Positions 1-10,783 of a DNA stretch of 64,000 bases are shown here, in pieces. Positions within the stretch are counted from its first letter, which is position 1; every line of letters begins with the position of its first letter. The stretch covers positions 548,368 through 612,367 of the forward strand of contig JAKLEB010000002.1 in NCBI GenBank assembly GCA_022711765.1. The letters are read 5' to 3'. The position numbers and the translations under genes are program-made. The DNA comes from Candidatus Krumholzibacteriota bacterium (lineage in GTDB: Bacteria; Krumholzibacteriota; Krumholzibacteriia; LZORAL124-64-63). Below the pieces are notes generated by a model. That model worked only from the letters and a program-made list of their open reading frames with translations, was not told the DNA's origin and made no database searches.

Positions 1-1
1 C

Positions 2-427
2 GTGCTGGCCGGCTACTCGCTCGTCGACCTCGGGATCACGCTGCAGGACGCGGCGATGATCGACGGAGAGACCGCGGAACCCGATTTCGCCTACGCCGCG
101 AGCGAGGCGCTGTGGAACGGCGCCCGCGACGCGAAGCCGGTCCTGCTCGAGCCGGTCATGGACGTGGAGGTCGTCGTTCCGGAGCAGCATCTGGGGGACG
201 TCACCGGCCACCTCAGCAGCCGTCGGGGCAAGATCACGGGCATGGAGCAGGTCCGCAACGACCGCATCATCAAGGCGGTGGTGCCCCTGATCGAGATGTT
301 CGGGTACGCCACGCAGTTGCGCTCCCTCACCCAGGGACGCGGAGTGTTCAGCATGCAGTTGGCACGCTACGAGCGCGTGCCGGAAAAGATCGCCGCCAAC
401 CTGACGCGGCATTACGTCGGAGCGTAG
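2..427 (+). CDS. fusA: Elongation factor G, C-terminal fragment
   Basis: This is the last 141 residues of the translocation GTPase EF-G, entering from outside the window; the first visible GTG is an internal valine codon, not a start. The residues match EF-G domains IV and V: an early stretch leading to [19 protein letters not shown], then SSRRGKI, then the closing LTQGRG-FSM segment that packs against the ribosome. The stop TAG lies 32 bp before tuf, giving the usual fusA-tuf order of the str operon. Upstream rpsL and rpsG are expected outside the window. Nothing looks broken; it is partial only because of the window edge. Confidence 0.97.
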   Translation: MLAGYSLVDLGITLQDAAMIDGETAEPDFAYAASEALWNGARDAKPVLLEPVMDVEVVVPEQHLGDVTGHLSSRRGKITGMEQVRNDRIIKAVVPLIEMFGYATQLRSLTQGRGVFSMQLARYERVPEKIAANLTRHYVGA

Positions 428-459
428 CACACGCCCCTCTTTCAGGAGGTCGCCAGCTG

Positions 460-1653
<1,194 letters not shown>

Positions 1654-1669
1654 CTGTCGGCAACCAGGA

Positions 1670-1688
1670 CCGGCGCCGCGAGCGCCGG
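1670..1688 (+). promoter_or_regulatory. Hairpin in tuf-rpsJ leader
   Basis: A perfect 7-bp stem CCGGCGC/GCGCCGG with a 5-nt loop lies in the 115-nt gap between tuf and rpsJ. There is no T-run, so it is not a good intrinsic terminator. In many bacteria the S10 leader carries an L4-responsive structure; whether this hairpin plays that role cannot be told from sequence alone. Confidence 0.3.
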
Positions 1689-1768
1689 CCCGCCAACGCG
1701 CAAGGTGAGCAGGCGCCGCCGGCCCGATCGGCGGGCGAAGCTGGGGTAGCCTCGCGGAAGGAGCAGGA

Positions 1769-2080
1769 GTGGCTCGTCAGAAGGTACAGATCAAGCTGCG
1801 GGCTTACGAGCCGGCCGTCCTCGACAAGTCGGCCGAAGTCATCGTCTCGACGGTCCTGCGGACCGGCGCCCTGGTGCGTGGGCCGATTCCCCTGCCCACC
1901 AAGCGGTCGTTCTACACGGTGCTGCGCTCGCCGCACGTGGACAAGAAGTCCCGCGAGCAGTTCGAGATGCGGATCCACAAGCGGCTGATCGAGATCGAGA
2001 ACTCGACCCCGCAGACCATGGAGTTCCTGCGCAAGCTGGCCCTGCCGGCCAGCGTCGACGTGGAGATCGTCGCCTCCTGA
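1769..2080 (+). CDS. rpsJ: 30S ribosomal protein S10
   Basis: S10 sits in the 30S head and, as NusE, also joins transcription antitermination complexes. The product is 103 aa, the standard length, and contains the expected PIPLPTKR segment and the [11 protein letters not shown] helix. The start is GTG, preceded by AAGGAGCAGGA. It opens the S10 block 115 bp after tuf; the long gap holds a hairpin and may carry a separate promoter or leader. Confidence 0.98.
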   Translation: MARQKVQIKLRAYEPAVLDKSAEVIVSTVLRTGALVRGPIPLPTKRSFYTVLRSPHVDKKSREQFEMRIHKRLIEIENSTPQTMEFLRKLALPASVDVEIVAS

Positions 2081-2124
2081 GCGGCCGGCGCCCGGGAGAT
2101 TCGCGAGCTTAGGGAGCAACACTC

Positions 2125-2745
2125 ATGATCGGACTGATCGGCAAGAAGCTCGGCATGACGCGCCGGTTCGACGACGAGGGACGCAGCGTGCCCGTGACGG
2201 TGATCCAGGCCGGCCCCTGCGTCGTGACGCAGGTCAAGACCGCGCAGCACGACGGGTACAACGCGGTCCAGGTCGGCTTCGGCGCCAAGAAGGCCAAGAA
2301 CACTCCCCTGCCGATGCAGGGGCATTTCCGCAAGGCCGGTTGCGACCCTCTGCGGACCCTCTGCGAGTACCGGCTCGACGCCAAGCCCGAGTTCGCGCTC
2401 GGCCAGACCGTCGGCCTGGACGTCTTCGAGGGCGCCGAGAAGGTCGACGTGACCGGGACGACCAGGGGTCGCGGCTTCTCCGGCCGGATCCGCCGCCACG
2501 GCCAGCAGCGCGGGCCGGCCGCCCACGGTTCCAAGAACGTGCGCGAATCCGGCGGCACCGGCATGCACGAGGAGCCGGGTCGCGTCCTGCCGGGGCATCC
2601 GATGCCCGGCCAGTACGGGAACAAGCAGGAGACCAAGAAGAACCTGAAGATCGTGGCCATCGACAAGGAGCGGAACCTGCTGCTGGTGCGCGGGTCCGTG
2701 CCCGGCCACCGCAACGGGATCGTGTTCATCCGGCGGAGCCGGTAA
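2125..2745 (+). CDS. rplC: 50S ribosomal protein L3
   Basis: L3 is an early-assembly protein whose loop reaches the peptidyl transferase centre. The 206-aa product begins [13 protein letters not shown], has the conserved central GRGFSG and HGS-K segments of the extended loop, and the GxHMP-like motif HPMPGQYGN near the end. Length fits the family. It is the second gene of the S10 block, 44 bp after rpsJ and 39 bp before rplD. Confidence 0.98.
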   Translation: MIGLIGKKLGMTRRFDDEGRSVPVTVIQAGPCVVTQVKTAQHDGYNAVQVGFGAKKAKNTPLPMQGHFRKAGCDPLRTLCEYRLDAKPEFALGQTVGLDVFEGAEKVDVTGTTRGRGFSGRIRRHGQQRGPAAHGSKNVRESGGTGMHEEPGRVLPGHPMPGQYGNKQETKKNLKIVAIDKERNLLLVRGSVPGHRNGIVFIRRSR

Positions 2746-2784
2746 GCGGGTCCGGCGGGACCGTAGAGAGACGAGGTCAAGAGC

Positions 2785-3411
2785 ATGGCTACCGCGAAGC
2801 TTTACAGCCGCACCGGCGACGAGAAGGGGACGGTGGATCTGCCCGCCGCGCTCTTCGCGCAGCCCGTGCATCGGCAGGCCCTGTACGAGGCCGTGCGGTG
2901 CTACCTGGCCAATCAGCGCCAGGGGACCCACGACACCAAGACGCGGGCCGAGGTCGTGGGCAGCAAGAAGAAGATGTTCCGCCAGAAGGGCACCGGTCGC
3001 GCGCGCATGGGTCAGATCATGAGCGCCAGCCGGGTCGGCGGCGGTCGCGCCCACGGGCCGCATCCGCGGGATTACGGCTACCAGCTGCCGCGCAAGGTGA
3101 AGCGGCTCGCCCTCAAGTCCGCCCTCAGCGACCGCGCGGCGAGCGCGCGGGTGAGCGTGGTCGAGGACTTCGCGCTCGACGCGCCGAAGACGCGGACCAT
3201 GGCCGACCTGCTCGGCCGGCTGCCCCTCGCGGGTCGCCACACCCTGTTCGTCCTGCCGGTCGACGCCGATCTGCTCTTCAAGAGCCTGCGCAACCTGCAG
3301 GGCGTCCGGGTGCTGCGCAGCAACGACCTGAACGCCTACACGATCCTCTGGGCGGACAACCTGGTGTTCACCCAGTCGGCCCTCCAGGTGGCCGAGGAGG
3401 TGTTCGCATGA
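2785..3411 (+). CDS. rplD: 50S ribosomal protein L4
   Basis: L4 lines the nascent-peptide exit tunnel and in some bacteria represses the S10 operon. The 208-aa product has the family loop with [11 protein letters not shown] near residues 70-80, and the C-terminal Rossmann-like half. Spacing is tight: its stop overlaps the rplW start by four bases (ATGA), so the two are probably translationally coupled. Confidence 0.98.
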   Translation: MATAKLYSRTGDEKGTVDLPAALFAQPVHRQALYEAVRCYLANQRQGTHDTKTRAEVVGSKKKMFRQKGTGRARMGQIMSASRVGGGRAHGPHPRDYGYQLPRKVKRLALKSALSDRAASARVSVVEDFALDAPKTRTMADLLGRLPLAGRHTLFVLPVDADLLFKSLRNLQGVRVLRSNDLNAYTILWADNLVFTQSALQVAEEVFA

Positions 3412-3698
3412 AGGACCTCAGCCAGGTCGTGCGCAAGCCGCTGGTGACCGAGAGGTTCACCAAGCTGAACGCTCGCGACAACAAGGTCATCTTCGAGGTG
3501 CATCCGCACGCCAACAAGCACGAGATCCAGCGGGCGATCGAACACTATTTCGGCGTCAAGGTCACCGCCGTGCGCACCATGAACGTGAGCGGCAAGGCCA
3601 AGCGCCTGGGCCGGTACCAGGGCCGGCGGTCGGATTGGAAGAAGGCCATCGTGACCCTGGCCGCCGGGGACAGCATCGACCTGTTCGACCAGGTCTGA
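3408..3698 (+). CDS. rplW: 50S ribosomal protein L23
   Basis: L23 sits at the tunnel exit and is the docking site for trigger factor and SRP. The 96-aa product shows the diagnostic KPLVTE near the N terminus and [12 protein letters not shown], then the long loop ending in RRSDWKKA. The ATG at 3408 lies inside the end of rplD (ATGA overlap). Length matches the family (about 95-100). Confidence 0.97.
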   Translation: MKDLSQVVRKPLVTERFTKLNARDNKVIFEVHPHANKHEIQRAIEHYFGVKVTAVRTMNVSGKAKRLGRYQGRRSDWKKAIVTLAAGDSIDLFDQV

Positions 3699-3819
3699 GC
3701 TGCCCGGCCCGACCGCAACGGCGCGCGAGCGCCAACGATGGGCAGCCGGCGAACGCCGGCTACGCAGACGAGGCAGGTGAGGCGCGCGGCGCCCGCCGAC
3801 CCCGAGGAGACAGGACGAG

Positions 3820-4650
3820 ATGGCCATCAGGAAACTCAAGCCGGTGACTCCGACGCAGCGATTCCGGACGGTCGCCGACTTCAGCGAGATCACCAAGACT
3901 CAGCCCGAGAAGTCGCTGCTCGAGCCGCTGACGAAGACCGGCGGCCGCAACAACCTGGGCCGGATCACGAGTCGCCACCGGGGCGGCGGCCACAAGCGTC
4001 GGTACCGGAAGATCGACTTCAAGCGCTTCAACAAGCTCGACGTGCCGGCGAAGGTGGCGGCGATCGAGTACGATCCCAACCGGACCGCGCGCATCGCCCT
4101 CCTGCACTACGCCGACGGCGAGAAGCGCTACATCCTCTGGCCGAAGGGCCTGCAGGTCGGTGACACCGTGGTCTGCAGCGCGGAAGCGGCGTTCAACACC
4201 GGCAACGCGCTGCCGTTGTCGCGGATCCCGCTGGGCACCCTGGTGCACAACGTCGAGCTGACGATCGGCCGCGGCGGCCAGATCGTGCGGTCGGCGGGCG
4301 CCTACGCCCAGGTGATGGCGAAGGAGGGCGACCGGGTCACGCTGCGGCTGCCCAGCGGCGAGGTGCGCATGGTGCACCGCAACTGCTACGCCACCATCGG
4401 CGAGGTCGGGAACGCGGAGCACGAGAACATCGTCAGCGGCAAGGCCGGGCGCACCCGCTGGCTCGGCCAGCGGCCCCGGGTCCGCGGCGTCGCGATGAAC
4501 CCCATCGACCACCCGCACGGCGGCGGCGAGGGCCGCACCAGCGGCGGCCGGCACCCGTGCACGCCCTGGGGCAAGCCGACCAAGGGTGCCAAGACGCGCA
4601 AGAAGCAGCCGTCCGACACGTTCATCGTGCGCCGGCGCAAGCAGAAGTAG
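3820..4650 (+). CDS. rplB: 50S ribosomal protein L2
   Basis: L2 is essential for subunit association and peptidyl transfer. The 276-aa product has the GRNN-GRIT-RH-GGGHK N-terminal block, the OB-fold and SH3-like middle, and the signature [13 protein letters not shown] near residues 225-240 containing the functionally important histidine. The 121-nt gap before it holds GC-rich inverted sequence but no clear gene. The start follows GAGGAGACAGGACGAG. Confidence 0.98.
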   Translation: MAIRKLKPVTPTQRFRTVADFSEITKTQPEKSLLEPLTKTGGRNNLGRITSRHRGGGHKRRYRKIDFKRFNKLDVPAKVAAIEYDPNRTARIALLHYADGEKRYILWPKGLQVGDTVVCSAEAAFNTGNALPLSRIPLGTLVHNVELTIGRGGQIVRSAGAYAQVMAKEGDRVTLRLPSGEVRMVHRNCYATIGEVGNAEHENIVSGKAGRTRWLGQRPRVRGVAMNPIDHPHGGGEGRTSGGRHPCTPWGKPTKGAKTRKKQPSDTFIVRRRKQK

Positions 4651-4657
4651 GTCCCGC

Positions 4658-4675
4658 GTCCCGCCGCGGCGGGAC
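4658..4675 (+). promoter_or_regulatory. Perfect hairpin between rplB and rpsS
   Basis: GTCCCGCC-GC-GGCGGGAC is an 8-bp perfect stem with a 2-nt loop (or a full 18-nt palindrome) just after the rplB stop. There is no T-run, so termination inside the operon is unlikely; it may stabilise or process the mRNA. Confidence 0.3.
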
Positions 4676-4695
4676 GAACGGAGGTACGCAGAGGC

Positions 4696-4968
4696 ATGAC
4701 GCGATCGATCAAGAAGGGGCCCTTCGTCGACGGCCACCTGCTCAACAAGGTCGAGACTCTCAACTCCCGGAGCGAGAAGCGGGTCATCAAGACCTGGTCC
4801 CGCCGCACGACGATCGTCCCGGAGTTCCTGGGGCACACCATCGCCGTGCACAACGGCAAGCAGTTCGTGCCGGTCTACGTCCAGGAGAACATGGTGGGGC
4901 ACAAGCTGGGCGAGTTCGCGCCGACGCGGACCTACCGCGGTCACACGAGCAAGAACAAGAAGAAGTAG
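4696..4968 (+). CDS. rpsS: 30S ribosomal protein S19
   Basis: S19 forms the head of the 30S subunit with S13. The 90-aa product begins [12 protein letters not shown] and contains the family block [25 protein letters not shown], then GHKLGEF and a Lys-rich end. Length is normal. It lies 45 bp after rplB with a GGAGGTACGCAGAGGC ribosome binding region. Confidence 0.98.
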   Translation: MTRSIKKGPFVDGHLLNKVETLNSRSEKRVIKTWSRRTTIVPEFLGHTIAVHNGKQFVPVYVQENMVGHKLGEFAPTRTYRGHTSKNKKK

Positions 4969-4985
4969 CCGCTGGAGGATATGTG

Positions 4986-5333
4986 ATGGAGGCAATGGCC
5001 GTCTCCCGCTACATCCGGATCGCCCCGCGCAAGGCCCGGATCGTCGCCGACCTGGTGCGCGGCAGGACCGTGCAGGAAGCCCTGAGCATCCTGGCGTTGA
5101 CGCCGAAGAAGGCCTCGCCGCTCGTGCGCAAGGCCATCCTCTCGGCCAAGGCCAACGCGCAGGTGCGCCACGAGGCCGGCGTGGACCTGCAGGACAGCAA
5201 CCTGCGGGTCAAGGACATTCGCGTCGACGAGGGACCGACCCTCAAGCGGATCCGGCCGCGGGCGCAGGGGCGCGCGTTCCGGATCTTCAAGCGGACGAGC
5301 CACATCAAGGTGACGGTCGAGACCCTCGACTGA
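4986..5333 (+). CDS. rplV: 50S ribosomal protein L22
   Basis: L22 lines the exit tunnel. The 115-aa product has the [10 protein letters not shown] motif, the A-x-x-L-L-like central helix, and the closing RAQGRAFRI hairpin typical of L22. I chose ATG 4986 because GGAGG lies at 4974-4978, seven bases upstream; an in-frame ATG three codons later is possible and would remove only MEA. Confidence 0.97.
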   Translation: MEAMAVSRYIRIAPRKARIVADLVRGRTVQEALSILALTPKKASPLVRKAILSAKANAQVRHEAGVDLQDSNLRVKDIRVDEGPTLKRIRPRAQGRAFRIFKRTSHIKVTVETLD

Positions 5334-5350
5334 GAAGTGGAAGGAAGACC

Positions 5351-6025
5351 ATGGGTCAGAAAACTCACCCGATCGGATTTCGTCTGGGGATCGTCAAGGA
5401 CTGGAGTTCGACCTGGTTCAACGAGCGCAGCTTCGCCGACTGGTTGAACGAGGATCTGAAGGTCCGCCGGTACGTGAATGCCCGGGTCGGGAGCGCCGGC
5501 ATCGCCTCGGTGAAGATCCGCCGGTTCCGCGAGCGCGTGCACGTCATCATCGCCACCAGCCGGCCCGGCGTCGTCATCGGCCGCCGCGGCGCCCAGGCGG
5601 AGTCGCTGCGCCAGGAGCTGGAGAAGCTGACCGGCAAGAAGGTCAAGCTGGACGTGGACGAGGTGAAGAAGCCCGAGCTCTGCGCGCCGCTCGTGGCCGA
5701 GCACATCGCCGTGCAGCTGGCGAGCCGCGTGTCGTTCCGGCGGGCCATGAAAAAGGCCATTTCGACCGCGATGCGGATGGGCGCCAAGGGCGTCAAGGTC
5801 CGCTGCGCCGGCCGGCTCGGCGGCGCCGAGATGGCGCGGGTGGAGAGCTACGCCGAGGGTAGCGTGCCCCTGCACACGCTGCGGGCGGACATCGACTACG
5901 GGACGGCGACCGGACGCTCCCAGTACGGCGCGATCGGGGTGAAGGTGTGGATCTGCAAGGGCGAGATCTTCCCGTCCGAGTTCAAGGAGCAGCTGCGGAA
6001 CCAGGTGGCGCGGGACCGGAGCTGA
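5351..6025 (+). CDS. rpsC: 30S ribosomal protein S3
   Basis: S3 guards the mRNA entry channel of the 30S subunit. The 224-aa product begins MGQKTHPIGFRLG, carries the KH domain with the VIGRRG loop near residues 75-80, and the C-terminal GRLGGAEMAR-ES domain. It starts 17 bp after rplV with GGAAGG upstream. Length is typical. Confidence 0.98.
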   Translation: MGQKTHPIGFRLGIVKDWSSTWFNERSFADWLNEDLKVRRYVNARVGSAGIASVKIRRFRERVHVIIATSRPGVVIGRRGAQAESLRQELEKLTGKKVKLDVDEVKKPELCAPLVAEHIAVQLASRVSFRRAMKKAISTAMRMGAKGVKVRCAGRLGGAEMARVESYAEGSVPLHTLRADIDYGTATGRSQYGAIGVKVWICKGEIFPSEFKEQLRNQVARDRS

Positions 6026-6052
6026 CCGCCCGCCCGGTCCGTCCGGAGTACG

Positions 6053-6070
6053 GGGCGCCGAGCGGCGCCC
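6053..6070 (+). promoter_or_regulatory. Hairpin between rpsC and rplP
   Basis: GGGCGCC-GAGC-GGCGCCC is a perfect 7-bp stem with a 4-nt loop in the 69-nt rpsC-rplP gap. No T-run follows. It is one of several perfect GC hairpins placed in the wider gaps of this operon. Confidence 0.3.
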
Positions 6071-6094
6071 GTCGACAGCAGAGGAACGAGAATC

Positions 6095-6508
6095 ATGTTG
6101 ATGCCGAAGCGCACGAAGTTCCGGAAGATGATGAAGGGCCGCCGCACGGGCACCGCCTATCGCGGCTCCAAGGTCTCTTTCGGCGACTACGGTCTGCAGG
6201 CGGTCGAGCCCGGCTGGGTCAAGAGCCGCCAGATCGAGTCCGCCCGCGTTGCCATCACCCGCAAGATCAAGCGCATGGGCAAGGTCTGGATTCGCGTGTT
6301 CCCGGACAAGCCCATCACCCTGAAGCCCGCCGAGACCCGCATGGGCAAGGGCAAGGGCGCGCCGGAGTACTGGGTCGCGGTGATCAAGCCCGGGCGCATC
6401 ATCTACGAGATCAACGGGGTCACGCCCGAGCTGGCCAAGGAGGCCTTGCGCCTCGGGGCGTCCAAGCTCCCGTTCAAGACTCGCGTCGTCAGCCGGCAGG
6501 GAGACTAG
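6095..6508 (+). CDS. rplP: 50S ribosomal protein L16
   Basis: L16 contacts the A-site tRNA and the central protuberance. The 137-aa product begins [15 protein letters not shown] and contains [16 protein letters not shown] and MGKGKG-PEYWVAV, the standard blocks including the arginine that can be hydroxylated in some bacteria. It sits directly ahead of rpmC with a 3-bp gap. Confidence 0.98.
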   Translation: MLMPKRTKFRKMMKGRRTGTAYRGSKVSFGDYGLQAVEPGWVKSRQIESARVAITRKIKRMGKVWIRVFPDKPITLKPAETRMGKGKGAPEYWVAVIKPGRIIYEINGVTPELAKEALRLGASKLPFKTRVVSRQGD

Positions 6509-6511
6509 GCC

Positions 6512-6721
6512 ATGGCCAAGAAGAAGAAAGCGCACGATCTGCGGGACCTGTCCCTCGAGGACCTCGTGAGCCTCGAGCGGGAGCGGGCCGAAGAGCTGAT
6601 GAACCTGAAGTTGCGGCTCCGGCTGCGCCAGGTCGACAACCCCCTGTCGGTCCGGAACGCGCGGCGGGAGCTGGCGACCATCAAGACGGTCATCACCCAG
6701 AAGCGGAAGTCGGCGAACTAG
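6512..6721 (+). CDS. rpmC: 50S ribosomal protein L29
   Basis: L29 is a small helical hairpin near the tunnel exit. The 69-aa product is rich in charged residues, with an N-terminal KKKKAHDLRDLS segment and the family NPLSVRNARRELATIKT motif in the second helix. It is a few residues longer than the E. coli protein (63 aa). The 3-bp spacing to rplP suggests coupling. Confidence 0.95.
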   Translation: MAKKKKAHDLRDLSLEDLVSLERERAEELMNLKLRLRLRQVDNPLSVRNARRELATIKTVITQKRKSAN

Positions 6722-6764
6722 CGCCGGTCACGCCCTCCGCGGCGGGGGCTGAGGAGAAGGAAAG

Positions 6765-7028
6765 ATGGAGAGCAACGCGCGCAACCCGAGGGCGGTCCGG
6801 ATCGGCACGGTGGTGTCCACGAAGATGGACAAGACCGTGGTCGTGAAGATCAACCGGCGTTTCCCGCACCCGCTCTACAAGCGGATCATCACGCGGTCGG
6901 CCAAGCTGGTGGCCCACGACGAGGCGAACGAGTGCGGCGTCGGCGACGTGGTCAAGCTGATGAGTACCCGACCCCTCTCGAAGACCAAGCGCTGGCGGGT
7001 CACGGAGATTCTCGAGAAGGCCAAGTAG
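6765..7028 (+). CDS. rpsQ: 30S ribosomal protein S17
   Basis: S17 is an OB-fold primary 16S rRNA binder. The 87-aa product shows the family signatures [18 protein letters not shown] and the [13 protein letters not shown] loop, then [18 protein letters not shown]. Length is normal. The ATG follows GAGGAGAAGGAAAG. Confidence 0.98.
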   Translation: MESNARNPRAVRIGTVVSTKMDKTVVVKINRRFPHPLYKRIITRSAKLVAHDEANECGVGDVVKLMSTRPLSKTKRWRVTEILEKAK

Positions 7029-7046
7029 GCCCCGGAGGCAGGAGCA

Positions 7047-7418
7047 ATGATCCAGGAATACACGCGTCTCAACATCGCGGACAACTCCGGCGCCAAGACA
7101 GCCATGTGCATCCGTGTCCTCGGGGGCAGCGGTCGCCGGTACGCCCGCGTCGGCGACGTCGTCGTCGCCTCGATCAAGTCGGCCATCCCCAACGGCACCG
7201 TGAAGAAGGGGCAGGTCGTCAAGTGCGTCATCGTGCGCACCAAGAAGGAGATCGGGCGCAAGGACGGCAGCTATATCCGCTTCAGCGAGAATGCGGCCGT
7301 CATCATCAATGCCGAGAACCAGGAGCCGATCGGCACGCGCATCTTCGGCCCCGTGGCCCGCGAGCTGCGCGAGAAGCGGTTCATGAAGATCGTCAGCCTG
7401 GCGCCGGAGGTGCTGTGA
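7047..7418 (+). CDS. rplN: 50S ribosomal protein L14
   Basis: L14 lies at the subunit interface where silencing factors such as RsfS bind. The 123-aa product begins [17 protein letters not shown], with the family core [17 protein letters not shown] and [16 protein letters not shown]. Its TGA overlaps the rplX ATG by one base, so translation of the two is likely coupled. Confidence 0.98.
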   Translation: MIQEYTRLNIADNSGAKTAMCIRVLGGSGRRYARVGDVVVASIKSAIPNGTVKKGQVVKCVIVRTKKEIGRKDGSYIRFSENAAVIINAENQEPIGTRIFGPVARELREKRFMKIVSLAPEVL

Positions 7419-7732
7419 TGCGGCTCAAGAAGGGCGACCTGGTCCGCGTGATGGCGGGCAACGACCGCGGCAAGGAGGGCAGGATCCTCAAGGTCCTGCC
7501 GGAGGCCGGCCGGGTCATCGTCGAGAAGGTCAATCTGATCAAACGGCACCAGCGCCCGACCCAGATCAATCCCCGGGGCGGCATCATCGAGAAGGAGGCG
7601 CCGATCCACGCCTCGAACGTGATGCTGGTGTGCCCGACCAAGAAGGAGCCGACCAGGATCGGTAAGGCGATCCTGTCGGACGGCAGCCGCGCTCGCGTGA
7701 GCAAGAAGAGCGGCGACATGCTGAGCGACTAG
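7418..7732 (+). CDS. rplX: 50S ribosomal protein L24
   Basis: L24 starts 50S assembly. The 104-aa product carries the KOW motif at the N terminus ([18 protein letters not shown]) and the later [15 protein letters not shown] block. Length equals the E. coli protein. The start is fixed by a one-base overlap with rplN. Confidence 0.97.
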   Translation: MRLKKGDLVRVMAGNDRGKEGRILKVLPEAGRVIVEKVNLIKRHQRPTQINPRGGIIEKEAPIHASNVMLVCPTKKEPTRIGKAILSDGSRARVSKKSGDMLSD

Positions 7733-7769
7733 CTGCGTCCTCGACCGCAGGACGACGGAGGAAGGCCCG

Positions 7770-8372
7770 ATGAGCGCCAAGACGACCGCGAAGACGCCCG
7801 CGAAGGCGACCGCCCACGGAGCGGCCCGGACGAAACCCCGGCTGCGCGAGACCTACGAGCAGGCGATCAGGCCCGCCCTGCTCGAGAAGTTCGCGTACGG
7901 CAGCGCGATGGAGATCCCGAAGCCCGTCAAGGTGGTCCTCAACATGGGCCTCGGTTCCGCGCCGCAGAACCCGAAGCTGCTCGAGGTCGCCATCGGCGAG
8001 CTCGAGACCATCACCGGGCAGAAAGCGGTGCCGACCCGGGCGCGCAAGTCCATCTCGAACTTCAAGGTCCGCGAGGGCATGACGATCGGCGCCCGGGTGA
8101 CCCTGCGCCAGGACCACATGTGGGAGTTCCTGGACCGGTTCATCAACGTGGCGCTGCCGCGCATCCGCGACTTCCGCGGCGTGCCGGCCCGCCTCAGCGG
8201 CAGCGGGGACTACACCCTGGGCCTGAAGGACCAGCTCATCTTCCCCGAGATCGACTACGACAAGGTCGACGCGCCTCGGGGCATGAACGTGACCATCGTG
8301 ACCACTGCCAAGACGGACGAAGAGGGCCGGGAGCTCCTGAGCCTGCTCGGCATGCCGTTCCGGCGCTCGTAA
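7770..8372 (+). CDS. rplE: 50S ribosomal protein L5 with N-terminal extension
   Basis: L5 binds 5S rRNA and contacts the P-site tRNA. The 200-aa product has the family core from about residue 27 (RLRETYEQ) through [15 protein letters not shown], the [14 protein letters not shown] block and the closing [20 protein letters not shown]. It is about 20 residues longer than usual because of a Lys/Ala/Thr-rich N-terminal tail that is probably disordered. The ATG follows GGAGGAAGGCCCG, so the tail is likely translated. Confidence 0.97.
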   Translation: MSAKTTAKTPAKATAHGAARTKPRLRETYEQAIRPALLEKFAYGSAMEIPKPVKVVLNMGLGSAPQNPKLLEVAIGELETITGQKAVPTRARKSISNFKVREGMTIGARVTLRQDHMWEFLDRFINVALPRIRDFRGVPARLSGSGDYTLGLKDQLIFPEIDYDKVDAPRGMNVTIVTTAKTDEEGRELLSLLGMPFRRS

Positions 8373-8385
8373 GGGAGGAATCGAT

Positions 8386-8571
8386 TTGGCGCGCAAGTCG
8401 CTGATTGCCAAGGCCAACCGGCCGCCCAAGTTTAAGGTTCGGGCCTACAACCGCTGCCGGCGGTGCGGCCGCTCGCGGGCTTACCTGCGGCGCTTCGGCA
8501 TCTGCCGCATCTGTTTCCGGGAACTGGCCCTGCAGGGCATGATCCCCGGCGTCACGAAGTCCAGCTGGTAG
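8386..8571 (+). CDS. rpsN: 30S ribosomal protein S14, zinc type
   Basis: This is the short zinc-binding form (61 aa) of S14, with two CxxC pairs at C24/C27 and C40/C43 in [10 protein letters not shown] and [10 protein letters not shown]. The start is TTG, preceded by GGGAGGAA. S14 stabilises the 30S head. The zinc-less long form is not seen in the window. Confidence 0.97.
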   Translation: MARKSLIAKANRPPKFKVRAYNRCRRCGRSRAYLRRFGICRICFRELALQGMIPGVTKSSW

Positions 8572-8590
8572 CGTACGAGGAGACGAGAAG

Positions 8591-8998
8591 ATGAGCATGA
8601 CCGATCCCATCGCGGATATGCTGACCCGGATCCGGAACGGCCTCCAGGCCGGACACCGCAAGGTCGACATGCCGACGTCGACGACGAAGCGGGCCATCGC
8701 CGAGGTGCTCAAGGAGCAGGGGTATATCCAGAAGATCGAGGAGATCGCCGACGGCAGCCAAGGCACGCTGCGGGTCTACCTGAAGTACTACGATCGCGAC
8801 GGCCAGCGGACCGGCGTGATCGAGGGCATCCGCCGCGTGAGCCGTCCCGGGCGCCGGGTTTTCGCCGGCAAGGACCGGATACCCAAGGTCTGCGGCGGCT
8901 ACGGCATCTCCATCCTGAGCACGAACCAGGGCATCCTCACCGGTCACCAGTGCCGTTCGCGCGGCATCGGCGGCGAGGTGCTCTGCGAAGTCTGGTAA
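8591..8998 (+). CDS. rpsH: 30S ribosomal protein S8
   Basis: S8 binds 16S helix 21 and in enteric bacteria represses the spc operon. The 135-aa product starts MSMTDPIADMLTRIRNG and has the C-terminal STNQGILTG-QCRSRGIGGEVLCEVW block. Length is close to normal (130 in E. coli). The gene lies 19 bp after rpsN. Confidence 0.98.
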   Translation: MSMTDPIADMLTRIRNGLQAGHRKVDMPTSTTKRAIAEVLKEQGYIQKIEEIADGSQGTLRVYLKYYDRDGQRTGVIEGIRRVSRPGRRVFAGKDRIPKVCGGYGISILSTNQGILTGHQCRSRGIGGEVLCEVW

Positions 8999-9023
8999 AC
9001 GGTCGGGCCGCGGAGGAAGAGCA

Positions 9024-9563
9024 ATGTCCCGCATCGGCAACAAACCCATCGTGATTCCCGCCGGCGTGACCGTCACGTTCGCGGAGAACATGGCCGTGGT
9101 CAAGGGGCCCAAGGGCGAGCTGAGCCAGCACGTCCCGCCTGGCTTGCAGTACGACCTGGCCGACGGCCGGCTGACGATCAAGCGCCCCGACGAATCCAAG
9201 CCCATGAAGGCCCGGCACGGCCTGGTGCGCGCGCTGATCGCCAACCAGATCGTTGGCGTCACCACGGGCTGGCAGAAGGTGCTCCTGATCGAGGGTGTGG
9301 GCTACCGCGCCGCGGTCAAGGGCGCGGTCCTGGACCTGCAGCTGCAGTTCAGCCACCCGGCGGAGTACCGGATCCCGGCCGGCGTGACCATCGAGTGCCC
9401 GGAACCGACGAAGATCGTCGTCAAGGGCCTCGACAAGCAGCAGGTCGGCCAGGTGGCGGCAGAGATCCGCGCGTACCGCAAGCCGGAGCCCTACAAGGGC
9501 AAGGGCATCCGCTACGAGGGCGAGACCATCATTCGCAAGGCTGGCAAGGCGGCGGGCAAGTAG
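9024..9563 (+). CDS. rplF: 50S ribosomal protein L6
   Basis: L6 lies near the GTPase-factor site. The 179-aa product has two repeated L6 folds: MSRIGNKPIVIPAGV at the N terminus and the closing PEPYKGKGIRYEGE-IIRKAGKAAGK, the PROSITE-type signature. Length is normal. The start follows GGAGGAAGAGCA. Confidence 0.98.
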   Translation: MSRIGNKPIVIPAGVTVTFAENMAVVKGPKGELSQHVPPGLQYDLADGRLTIKRPDESKPMKARHGLVRALIANQIVGVTTGWQKVLLIEGVGYRAAVKGAVLDLQLQFSHPAEYRIPAGVTIECPEPTKIVVKGLDKQQVGQVAAEIRAYRKPEPYKGKGIRYEGETIIRKAGKAAGK

Positions 9564-9582
9564 CGCCCTCCGGAGGTGAACG

Positions 9583-9957
9583 ATGAGCGAGTTCAGCAAG
9601 ACCAGGCGCACTGCCTGGCTCAAGCGCAAGCAGCGTGTCGGGCGGCGCCTGCACGGCACCGCCGACAAGCCGCGGCTGACGGTATTCCGCAGCCACCGCA
9701 GCATCTACGCGCAGCTCGTGGACGACGATCGCGGCCACACGCTGGCCTGGTCGGACGCCGCGCGCGCGGGCGACTGCAAGCTGCCGGAGGGACTCGCCGG
9801 CAAGCGGGCGCTGGCGTACCGGGTGGGTCACGCGCTGGCCGAACAGGCCAAGGCCAAGGGCGTGGCACGGGTCGTCTTCGACCGTAACGGTTACCTCTAC
9901 CATGGTCGCGTCGCCGCGCTCGCCCAGGGCGCCCGCGACGGCGGTCTCGAGTTCTAG
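9583..9957 (+). CDS. rplR: 50S ribosomal protein L18
   Basis: L18 carries 5S rRNA to the 50S subunit together with L5. The 124-aa product has a basic N-terminal tail ([18 protein letters not shown]), the [18 protein letters not shown] strand and the closing [26 protein letters not shown]. Length is normal. GGAGG lies seven bases before the ATG. Confidence 0.97.
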   Translation: MSEFSKTRRTAWLKRKQRVGRRLHGTADKPRLTVFRSHRSIYAQLVDDDRGHTLAWSDAARAGDCKLPEGLAGKRALAYRVGHALAEQAKAKGVARVVFDRNGYLYHGRVAALAQGARDGGLEF

Positions 9958-9966
9958 AGTGCCATT

Positions 9967-9984
9967 GCCCGGACAGGTCCGGGC
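9967..9984 (+). promoter_or_regulatory. Perfect hairpin between rplR and rpsE
   Basis: GCCCGGAC-AG-GTCCGGGC is an 8-bp perfect stem with a 2-nt gap in the 52-nt rplR-rpsE gap. No T-run follows. It precedes the unusual Gly/Arg-rich N terminus of S5 by 25 bases. Confidence 0.3.
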
Positions 9985-10009
9985 GCACGCAGACAGGAGC
10001 AGGAACCCG

Positions 10010-10783
10010 ATGGCGGACATGAACAACAACACTCGGCCGGGGGGCCCCCCCCGGGGTGGACGTGGCGGCGGTCGTGGTCCCGGCGGCGGCGGGCGTGGTC
10101 CTGGCGGCGGCGGTCGTGGCCCTGGCGGCGGCGCGCGCGACGGGCGCCGCGGCCCTGGCGGTCCCGGCGGCCAGAGCGGCATGGGCGGCCCGCGCGGCGA
10201 CCGCGGCGACCGCGGCGATCGGCGCGATCGCGAGCAGTCTGACCTGCTCGAGAACGTGATCAGCATCAACCGCGTCGCCAAGGTGGTCAAGGGCGGCCGG
10301 CGGTTCAGCTTCAGCGCGATCGTGACCGTCGGCGACGGCAAGGGCCGCGTCGGCGTCGCGCTCGGCAAGGCGAACGAGATCAGCGACGCGATCCGCAAGG
10401 CCGGCGAATCCGCGCGGACGTCGATGACGCGGGTTCCCCTGCAGAAGGACACGATCCCCTACGAGGTGATCGGCCGATTCGGGGCCAGCCGCGTCCTGCT
10501 GCGGCCGGCGACCCCCGGCACCGGGATCATCGCCGCCGGCGGCGTGCGCGCGATCCTCGAGGCGGCGGGCATCCGCAACATCCTGACCAAGCAGCTCGGC
10601 TCGCGGAACCCCAACAATGTGGTCAAGGCGACCCTGGACGGCTTGCGCCAGCTGCGCACCGCCAAGGACGTCGCCGCCAAGCGCGGTCTCTCGGTCGGCG
10701 AGGTGCTCGGCGTCGGACCGCGCCCGCAGGCGCAGGAACCGGTGGCGACCGCGGCGGCGAAGGAGGCCGACGGCCATGAGTAA
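10010..10783 (+). CDS. rpsE: 30S ribosomal protein S5 with long Gly/Arg-rich N-terminal tail
   Basis: S5 works in mRNA unwinding and decoding fidelity. The 257-aa product is about 90 residues longer than the usual 165-170. The normal fold begins near residue 78 ([24 protein letters not shown]) and continues through the GKANEI and the [10 protein letters not shown] segments. Residues 8-75 are almost only Gly, Arg, Pro and Asp, with repeated RGPGGGG and RGDRGD units. The ATG with AGGAGCAGGAACCCG upstream is the best start; no better internal start was found. The C terminus adds about 20 Ala/Glu-rich residues and overlaps rpmD by 8 bp. Confidence 0.96.
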   Translation: MADMNNNTRPGGPPRGGRGGGRGPGGGGRGPGGGGRGPGGGARDGRRGPGGPGGQSGMGGPRGDRGDRGDRRDREQSDLLENVISINRVAKVVKGGRRFSFSAIVTVGDGKGRVGVALGKANEISDAIRKAGESARTSMTRVPLQKDTIPYEVIGRFGASRVLLRPATPGTGIIAAGGVRAILEAAGIRNILTKQLGSRNPNNVVKATLDGLRQLRTAKDVAAKRGLSVGEVLGVGPRPQAQEPVATAAAKEADGHE

